This document shows positions 1-7,800 of a stretch of 10,114 nucleotides of DNA, one piece after another. The position numbers and the translations under genes were made by a program. Under the pieces are notes generated by a model. That model had not been told where the DNA came from and searched no databases. It worked only from the letters and a program-made list of their open reading frames with translations. The stretch spans positions 1 through 10,114 of the forward strand of contig JAOXYB010067723.1 in NCBI GenBank assembly GCA_028565635.1, written 5' to 3'. Each line of letters starts with the position of its first letter. Positions within the stretch are counted from its first letter, which is position 1. This DNA comes from Phoronis ovalis. Lineage: Eukaryota; Phoronida; Phoronidae.

Positions 1-653
1 AGAAGTTTACCGCCTTGCGGAAGTTGTACCCTGGGTACACTTCTGTAGTACCCCTTACGACAACGACCCTTTCAGCGCAACATATTGTTGATTAGGTCAC
101 TTTTCAGAATATTTCTTAATTTTAATTACTCAAAAGTTACTAATGAACACAGTTTAAAAATGCTTATTAAACATTTTAGTCGAATTGAAAAATGTCATGA
201 TCATCGGATATTGTTGAGAAAAAATTATAATTATAGCATTTATGTTTTTCTGTACTTTTTCCCCCCTGCCAACTTTTTTGTCACTCTGATGTCACTGATA
301 AGTAAACATTGCACATATTCTATTAAATTAACAAAATTTTGTAATTTATATTTCAGTGCAAAAAACTTGTTTCATAGGAATATAATTTCTTAAAATCCTG
401 TAATATAGTAAGTTGTAAATTCAAATGTTAATAAATATGTATATATCAGTGAAGTTAACAACAGAATAATTATGGTATTGTTAAAACACTGTATATCATT
501 ACAGCTTGCAGGTGGTACTTTTGAGTAACTGTTAAAAGTAGTATGTGATGTCACGATTTAAGATCAGAGGCACAAAATTGTCCAGCTATACTGTTCGGTG
601 GGCTCCATAAGTGACATGCTATAAAAAATAATAGTTTGCATTCCTCTTTTCAG
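1..653. other. upstream intronic or flanking DNA of the plus-strand gene, no exon recognised
   Basis: This stretch is AT-rich and lies before the first clear exon acceptor (TTTTCAG ending at 653). Because the exon at 654 opens in phase 1, at least one earlier exon must exist. The first 90 bases are richer in G+C and open in two plus frames. In the frame starting at base 2, a split after CACTTCT (base 46) would be in phase 1 and could join the 654 exon, but the donor TCT/GTAGTA is very poor, so I do not call it an exon. The frame from base 85 to 393 is rich in Phe, Tyr, Ile and Asn, as expected of translated AT-rich DNA, and is not called. Confidence 0.5.
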
Positions 654-3270
654 CTTATTATGATGAGCTATGTCTGGTTGACAATCCGTACTTCACTGAA
701 CCAGTAGATAACTGCGAACCTTGTCACAAGATAAAGTCAATTAAAGATGCCACAGGAAAACATACAATGGTCAACACTTTCAATTTGTTTAAACCTTTCA
801 CTGTTAAGGTATGTGTTCAATGGAGAGGAAGACCATACATAACTTTCACATTTTTATGTGCTCATTAAAAATTGTCTCTATTGTAAATTGGTTTGTCAAA
901 GAGAACCAGTTCAATTATATGTGCATACTAGTTATCTTTTAGAAGGTTTTTAAAAAATAGTCATTCTCCATTGTTTATCAAGTTGTTTGTCATACGTAAA
1001 TTAAAGAAAACAAGCCAGACAGAATCCTAAAGTTTAATGTTTTGACAAAATAATTTTAGGTTTCATCAGGAATAGACAGTGCCATTGTCTTCTGCTACCC
1101 AGACTTTTTTCATCCTCCCTTTATTTGCAGTTTTTATTTCTTGCACTCCCTATATTGTAGGACAATCTGCAAGGTGTGGTCTCATTTAATTATCTTAAAT
1201 GGATCTTTGATAACAATGCAGCATCACTAAGAGCAGGAACAGCATATGTTAAGTCAAACCAACCAACTGTGACTGCTGTTGATGACTTATTTGGAGGGTT
1301 GACACCAGAACACATTTTAAAATTAGACCGTCAGTTTCATGCAATGTGGTAATACAGTTAATAAATGTTTTAGAAGAAAGATCTCTTATAAAATGCAATT
1401 AAAATACTAAATTATATGTTAGTGTCAGTTTTTTACAATCAATTAAACAATGATTCTCAAGTGTGGTAGCCAAACATATCTTTGGCAAATTTTCTAATTT
1501 AAAAGTAGAATAAATGACGAACTTATAATTTAATAAAGTTAACTTAGATATGTATTTTTTTTAGAGACATGTTTTACATTTAAGGGTTACAAGAAGAGTG
1601 GGAGCAGCACACATTCTGCGGCAGTTATTTAACCGGCCATATTTTGCTGCAAGCGATGCAGAAGTCGCCATTGACAAAACAGTGTTTATAGATGGACCAG
1701 AATCTGAAACATATTCGTTGGTGAGTTGAGTAATGAATGCAGAAAACTACCAATTTCTTTAAGCATTTATTGTTTGTTCACAATTCTAGGTGCAGGCTCC
1801 CATAACACACTAAAAAATCTAAAACATACCTCATCCTATTATAAATTTGTGGGGTTTTTTTTGTGAACCCATATTAGACCATCTATGTCTCATAAATAAA
1901 TATAATCATATGTGTATAATGTAAATAATATAATGTGTCGGCCCATGCTAAGCCTATATAATGAATCCTGTGATAGCCCGTGCACAATTGAGCAGATGAC
2001 AGCCTAAAAATGAATTCATGTACTGATAAGGAGACATTTTATATTCGGGGAAACATGAGTATCCGATAAATGTTTCCTTACTTTATAAAGCATCTGAGAG
2101 GTACCAACAAGGGGCATTCATACCTATAAAAACACAAAACTTCACGTTTTTATAGCTTTATAGGTTATTTCAAAAATTTTGATTAGTTAATTTCCTTGGG
2201 ATGAGTACAGTATCACATTTACACTTATATATAATCTTATAATCACTGCCTCTGAATTAAGTTCTTGTACCTGTTGTTCACAGGTGTGAGTTCCCTTAGT
2301 GGTACGTGCCTCATCACACTCTGATGAATTAAGAAGTAGGTAAACATTAATTGGACGCTTATGTTCCCTGACTATAATCGTGTTGATCTAATATAGAGAT
2401 CGAAAAGTCATAATAGGCTTGACTGCATCGGTCTCGGCCTGTTACATCTCCATAATAGCCTATTTAACCTCAATTTATTAAGAATAAGCCTACAGTGTAC
2501 CTCTTACATGATTCTAATTTTAAAGATAAGTTTTTCTTTTTATTGCAAATGCAGCTAAAAAATAAATCCAGTTTCTTTCTTTTTATTTTCCAGCCAGCTT
2601 CTCATTATGAAAACGGTTGGTATGTGCAAGGACATGGTACTAGAAAAATTATTCTTGTTCCTAATATGCACTGCCTGAAAGAGTGCCAAGCAACTGAAGT
2701 AGTGATGAACTCAACTAATGTTTGTAAGTATTAAAACAGCAGTATCATTGCTATGTATAAAAGTAGGGCATATAAATAGTTAACCAATTACAGAACAATT
2801 TTGCAACCATGTCAATATTTCTATCAACAGTGGGCGACCTCTGGTGGAGACCACAACTATTTAACCTTTCTTTTCAATTAGTTTTTCCACCTCACCCAAA
2901 GCTGTGTTAGTGATGTCGAAAGCTTTGAATGGATCAATCTTAACAGTGCATTTCCTGTTCCGTTAGTTCCGACCTTCACATAAATGAACGCAAACTCCGA
3001 GAAACTATAGATATTCACTTAAATATGTGCTGCTTTTGCACTCTTGTGTGATTTACAAACTAAAATAAGGTTTTGTGTATATGATTGAAAAGAACAAGAT
3101 AATTTATTACTGATTCAAACAATTCTATTCATTGTGTTTTATTGTTTTCAGTGTTCTTCAATAACCAGTTATGGAAGCCACAGTCTGCTCCAGCTGACAG
3201 TGATAAGGATGAAATCAGTGTCGGATTCAGTGGTTCCTTTACCATGACATATCCAAAATTTGAAGATTAA
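654..3270 (+). CDS. uncharacterised protein, 3' five exons (5'-partial)
   Basis: Five exons join in phase: 654-808, 1161-1348, 1585-1720, 2594-2723 and 3152-3270 (TAA 3268-3270). All introns are GT-AG (donors gtatgt, gtaata, gtgagt, gtaagt; acceptors ttgtag, tttaag, ttccag, tttcag). They give about 201 C-terminal residues. I do not recognise the family by name. What can be seen: a Cys pair NCEPC in the first exon, an NRPYF motif and an FIDGP motif in the third, then WYVQGHGTRKIILVP followed by a Cys-x3-Cys pair, and LFFNNQLWKP near the end. The succession of short beta-like segments ending in G-x-R-K-I-I-L-V-P and LFFNNQLW is reminiscent of a cupin/JmjC-like barrel, but no His/Asp iron triad is evident and this is inference only. 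The C-terminal part has no membrane segment. The gene converges on TMEM41B. The exon structure is well supported; the function is unknown. Confidence 0.8.
1721..2593. other. intron 3 of the plus-strand gene, with short inverted repeats
   Basis: This is the longest visible intron of the gene (873 bases) and has no coding signal. It is less uniformly AT-rich than its neighbours and carries several small hairpins. GGAAACAT (2049-2056) pairs with ATGTTTCC (2070-2077). ACCTATAAA (2122-2130) pairs with TTTATAGGT (2157-2165), while the overlapping TATAAAAAC (2125-2133) pairs with GTTTTTATA (2146-2154), so the last two foldings exclude each other. AATAGGCT near 2413 pairs with AGCCTATT near 2457. These look like remnants of an old non-autonomous element, but no clean ends or target duplication are visible. 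Confidence 0.35.
2828..3008 (-). repeat. protein-like patch in intron 4, possible repeat or gene relic
   Basis: Within the 2724-3151 intron this stretch has more G+C and CpG than its surroundings. On the minus strand, 2944 down to a stop at 2863-2861 reads as a plausible protein tail containing KIDPFKAFDITNTALG and ending in an amphipathic Glu/Lys-rich segment. An in-frame TAA lies only about 18 bases upstream, before a further open stretch. The plus strand is also open for about 30 codons here. There is no start codon, splice context or family I recognise. It is most likely a fragment of a dispersed repeat or a decayed gene copy. Confidence 0.25.
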
Positions 3271-3680
3271 CGCCAACGGAAAGCTCTTAAAACTGATTCT
3301 AATTTATGTACCCAGCAAAAACTATGTTTTGGATAGGATATTTCAAAGAAACAAACTCAAAGAAATTAAATGATGAAAACTTTCCCTCCTGGAATAGTCA
3401 AAGATTTAAAAAAATTATGTTGGCCTTTATATGTTAATTGTAAAAGGGACTCATAGAATCCATTGATGTTTTGTGTGTGAAGTTACATACTGCTGCAGAA
3501 GAGTCCAGTTTTTCAAGCGGACAGACTGAAGACTTTTTTTTGTTAATATTACATCTTATTTCACTGGTTTCCCGTGTATTTACTGAATATACAAGCCTAT
3601 AGGAGTACCATGTGCACTGCATGCTAGTTTGTGATATTTGATGAAATATGTAATAAAAATTATGTGATAATTGATTCAAA
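3271..3680 (+). other. 3' untranslated region of the plus-strand gene
   Basis: The sequence follows the TAA at 3268-3270 and runs without a further splice signal to the first polyadenylation hexamer at 3652-3657, so the transcript end is inferred near 3670-3680. The minus-strand open frame within it (3679-3434) has no family resemblance and lies where the 3' UTR is expected, so it is not called. Confidence 0.5.
3652..3657 (+). terminator. AATAAA polyadenylation signal, plus-strand gene
   Basis: This canonical AATAAA lies 382 bases after the stop codon and is followed by a T- and G-containing stretch (TTATGTGATAATTGATT), as expected for a cleavage region. A second AATAAA at 3763-3768, followed by a run of T (CTTTTTTA), is an alternative distal site. 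Confidence 0.55.
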
Positions 3681-3762
3681 GCATTGTTAATGCCTAGATG
3701 ATGCTTTTACTACACTAATACAACTTATTAAATGTGCCACATCATTTAAGGTAAACGTTTAA

Positions 3763-3768
3763 AATAAA
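3763..3768 (+). terminator. alternative distal AATAAA signal, plus-strand gene
   Basis: This second canonical hexamer is followed directly by CACTTTTTTACTG, a T-rich downstream element. Use of this site would bring the transcript end within about 100 bases of the likely end of the opposing TMEM41B transcript. Confidence 0.35.
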
Positions 3769-3870
3769 CACTTTTTTACTGCAAGTAACCCCACCCTTCA
3801 GATATAAAGTTAGGAAACCCCCTAGTGATAATAGGCTTATCACAAAATCTAGAATATCTTCTGCAACATA

Positions 3871-3876
3871 TTTATT
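3871..3876 (-). terminator. AATAAA polyadenylation signal, TMEM41B
   Basis: The plus strand reads TTTATT, which is AATAAA on the minus strand, about 920 bases downstream of the TMEM41B stop. Nearer weak variants (ATTAAA at 3944-3939 and near 4463) could serve instead. The long 3' UTR of roughly 0.9 kb is therefore an inference from the hexamer position only. Confidence 0.4.
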
Positions 3877-4349
3877 ACAGTCAATGAGAAAAAAATAAAT
3901 TAAAATAATAATTTGTTACTAATTCACGTAAGACTTACTTTAATATTTCCATAAAATATGACAGAAATAACATTACGTTAGAAAGAATTGAAACCTTATG
4001 AGTCATGCCCATTTGATAAAACATACACATACACAAAGTTACAGTTGAGCACTGCCTATACATTTTTTTATCCACATAAACTGAGTAATTATAATATTTT
4101 TTTGTTACTTATATTACTGCTTAATGAAATATCTAGAAAATTTCAATAAATAACACATATTTACATCCCACAAGCTTAGTTACTAAAATTAGGTATAGTA
4201 ACGAAAAGGAAGTGCCATAGTTCTTATATATTATATAGTATCATTGTTTCAAATCCAGTTAAATGCTCAGTAAATACATTTGCAGATTAGTTAATAGAAG
4301 GTGTTCTTATCAATGTACCATTAACAGAACGTTTATCAAGTATCTTTTT

Positions 4350-4808
4350 GATTTTTTACTTGCTCTGCTCTGACACAGTTGAATACTAAAGAATGACCAG
4401 ACATTTAAAAAAAAAAAAATTTTGTTCATACATGCTTTTAGACAAGAATAAAATATTAAGTTTAATGAGTATATATATCATCTCCTGTGTTCAGCTTGCT
4501 ACAAGAAATATGGGTGGTTTCAAGACAGAAATTAGAGATCATGTAGTTTATATCTTTTTAATCAAATTAACAGAATCAGGTGTCTTTAACTTGATTTGAC
4601 ACAGTTCAATACTAAAGAATCACCAGGCATTCTAACTTATAAAAAGACTATTTCTGTTCATACATGCTTATAGACAGAAATAAAATATTAAGTTTGAAGA
4701 GTAAATAAATATTATACCATAGCCCTGTGTTTAGCTTACTACCAGAAATATGAGTGCTTTCAAGACAGAAATTAGAGATCAACTACTTTACATAATTTTA
4801 ATCAAATT
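4350..4808. repeat. diverged tandem duplication, two copies of about 230 bp
   Basis: Copy A (about 4350-4568) and copy B (about 4590-4808) align along their length in the same order. Shared landmarks are GACACAGTT with AATACTAAAGAAT, TGTTCATACATGCTT, AATAAAATATTAAGTTT, CCTGTGTT followed by AGCTT, TTTCAAGACAGAAATTAGAGATCA, and TTTTAATCAAATT. The offset changes from 226 to 240 bases because of indels. By eye about three quarters of positions agree, so the duplication is old. Copy B contains the TMEM41B stop codon and the two codons before it (TTTGATTAA on the minus strand), and copy A carries an echo of the same nine bases. The unit therefore began within the end of the coding sequence. Most of both copies lies in the TMEM41B 3' UTR. 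Confidence 0.85.
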
Positions 4809-7800
4809 TTTTTTGTAACGTTTTCTTGAAAAAGACTGGTAATAGTGATAATATTGCCAATATACCAAGAACAGTCACCGATGTCCAAGACACTGCGTCC
4901 CCTGATGAGGTCAATTCATGGAGTGTGGTTCCTGCTTGTATTGCAACAAATGATGGAGGTGCTACACCTGTAATACAAAGTAGATAAAAATCCCGAAACT
5001 ATTATACATGATTTTGAAAAAGGGCTATATTTCAGATAAAACCAATATAAAGGCTTTATAAATCTGGGGTTTGTTGTCAGAATAATCATAAATTAAGCAC
5101 TTACAATTCCATAACTCTGTGAATATACACTACAAGTTACAGAATTTCAATGTTTTTGTTAATGGGCCTGTATATGGACTGTTTTATCCCTGAGACATAA
5201 TTTGATGATAATTTATCTTGAGAAACACTGATATTTCTTAAGCCATTGAATACATAGCCAACTTACAAATCTCACATTCTGTCTCAATCATCCTAGTGAC
5301 AGGGTTTAAAACTGTATTAACTAAATTGGTCAGATTTATTTATCAGGCAAATACTAAAATCAATTTACACAGACTTACCTAGAAATGTTCCAAAAAAGAA
5401 TGGTGCTAGAGGAACTTCTATTACAGGTGAGGTAATATTAATAAACCAGTTAGGAAGAAAAGGTGTGATGCGCAAAAATATGATGTAGTTCAATAGATGT
5501 TCCCTGTGGCGATTAACCTGCAATTATCAAATATTAAATTAATGAAACATCGAACCAAATTTCTTATCATACTTTACATCTGCATGAATGGGAATTCGTT
5601 GCATCGATATGATGTCATATTAATTTAGAAGAATACTGTTTTGGGTTTAATCGTTAAAGGTAATTCATACATAACTCTGCTGGAATCATTGTAACAGTAA
5701 TTTAGTGTAAACTGCACTTAATAGTGAAATTGGGGTCTAGCAAATACTAGCAAAGAATGTATTAATAAATGAGAACCTTTTGGTGTTGACGCATATTATT
5801 TGACATTTCTGAGTAAGTATTATTTGAAAATTAATAACTCCTGTGTAAGTGAAAAGAAAATCATTACATTACAGCTTTGCCAGGCAGGAATATACATGTT
5901 CACATTAAAACAAGAGTATTCTGGGGAATGCAATTTATGGCATTTATTCAAGAGGGGGCACAGAAAAAGAATTATTGAGCATACTGCATCAAATGTAGAA
6001 TTGTCAGTTTTCTTGTGTCACCCTGTACTGCATAGCGATCACTTGTAATGTAACATTCTACTTACATGCACTTGCCATTCAGCTGCTTTGTTAGGTATGT
6101 ATTTCTGCACCAGTTTTCTTCCCACAAGATACGAAAGACAATAACAGAAAGATGCACCAACACCTGAGCACTAAAATGGAGTACAAACAGGATTAAACTT
6201 TATTCATATTTAAATACTTCATAACCGAGTGTGTATGAAAAACACAAATCCCCTCGATAGATTATCTCAAACACAAATCCCCTCGATAGATTATCTCAAA
6301 CCCAAACACTCCAAGCATGCTGCATTTTCTGACAATGAATTGCGGAAGCAAGCAGAGAACTTCATCATCATTTATTCACAAAACACAATAAGAAGGGAAC
6401 ATGTGGGTTCACGACTAAGAGTAGCACTTACTGACAGACATCAACATGTAAAGTTAAATGAATGAAAGAACTAATGATTCACCTTGTTTAAATTGTAGGA
6501 AAATGCAACTATTTTACATATAGCTACAAGGTAACCGGCCGACTTTTCTCAGCAACAACATTGAAAATTGCTGTGCAGTTGCAGATATTGTCAATTTTGC
6601 TAATAAACGTAAATATTATAATTATAATAACCTGGCAGTTGCAACTTGTCAATTATATTATATAAATGTTTTTGGTTCAAATTTCAACTTTGTCCATGTT
6701 TAGCAGATAAGAATAAATTTTGCTAAGAGACTGGTTGCCTGCACTTGATGGCATCATCAGTCGTGCACCCCAACATAAAATCACTAGTGAATGAATCATA
6801 CAGAGATCAATGTAACTATTAAAAACTATTAATAAATTGTGTGAACATTTGGGTTTGCGACTGGTCGTGCCACCAAGTGCATGCAAACAGTTTATTAACA
6901 CACTATTATAATAGTAAATACTCACCAAACAGACTAGGAACAGTGCTACTGTAAATGGAAATAGAAACCCTGAGAGTATACTGAGAAATATAGAGCCTGG
7001 GATGGCAAATGACTGGAGGCTGGTATAAGAGATAAGGAACATTTCAAACATTATCCCCCAAGAACATTCAAACAAAGAAAAAACTCAACAAAAGATTAAT
7101 ATCCATATAAGGGATATTACCACAGCTATTAAGTCTTACGTTTGAACCAGAAAACTAATGTTTTTCCATCATTGCTTTTCAACAGAAAATTGTTCAAAAA
7201 TATCCAAGTTCCTAGTGAGAAATTCTACCAACATGACATGTCAAGGATTACTTTATGAAACTAACAATGAATATGATATAATGGCAGTTTACGACTAACA
7301 TGGACATTTTCGTATCGTACTGACACATATTTTACATATTTTTCAAAAATGTTTGGGAAAATAATTTGAGATTTCATTTTTTGCATTTCTATTTGCAACA
7401 CATGAAATAGAGGACCTATAACAAGGATCAAAGAAAGGATACAAAATGTACGTAAGGAAAAATCCTCCTATCACTTGAGTATAGTGATTGTCTTTATATC
7501 TTGAAAGAACACGACCAAGATTTTTAGCATCATCTATATTTCTGGGTAACTTTATATGTTGTTTCTCATCACTGTAATGAAAATAAAAAGAAATAACTTT
7601 CAACAACAAATAGGAGTATGGTATTTTAGCGAAAGCTAAGAAGAATTAGATAACAACTACTCATTGGTTTAAACATGCTGGTTTCTATTTACATATATAG
7701 AAGCCTATAATTTTTTTAGAAATAATTTTTTCGCATAGGATATTTTATACGAGGCAGAAGAACAAAACATATAAAATCTAAACTTGTTTGTATATACTCG

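Larger units (their letters stand above)
6171..6925 (-). other. TMEM41B intron 4, repeat-bearing
   Basis: This is a 755-base phase 0 intron with donor gtgagt and acceptor ttttag. The acceptor at 6171 is chosen over the CAG at 6166-6164 because only the former keeps the frame after a phase 0 donor and restores CSGVGASFCY, a block matching the vertebrate protein. The intron holds the 29-bp tandem repeat, the 60-base-spaced repeat and the foldback element listed separately. Confidence 0.85.

Noticed and set aside
85-393. Plus-strand 102-codon open frame
   Set aside because: Composition is dominated by Phe, Ile, Asn, Lys and Tyr, as expected of AT-rich noncoding DNA. There is no recognisable motif.
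3434-3679. Minus-strand 81-codon open frame
   Set aside because: It lies in the 3' UTR of the plus-strand gene beyond the likely end of the TMEM41B transcript and resembles nothing I know.
4393-4599. Plus-strand 68-codon open frame
   Set aside because: It lies in one copy of the 3' UTR tandem duplication and is poorly conserved in the other copy, so it is chance translation.
6163-6166. CAG acceptor for TMEM41B exon 5 starting at 6163
   Set aside because: After the phase 0 donor at 6925 it would shift the frame. The acceptor TTTTAG ending at 6171 keeps phase and restores the family block CSGVGASFCY.
6241-6310. CRISPR-like array
   Set aside because: There are only two directly abutting identical units with no spacers, in an intron of a eukaryotic gene.
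6229-6465. Plus-strand 78-codon open frame
   Set aside because: It is antisense within a TMEM41B intron, its repeated peptide comes from the 29-bp DNA duplication, and it has no domain or splice context.
6677-6925. Extension of the exon 4 reading frame past the splice donor on the minus strand
   Set aside because: It runs through a good gtgagt donor into the foldback element, and the family sequence continues instead in the exon at 6170.
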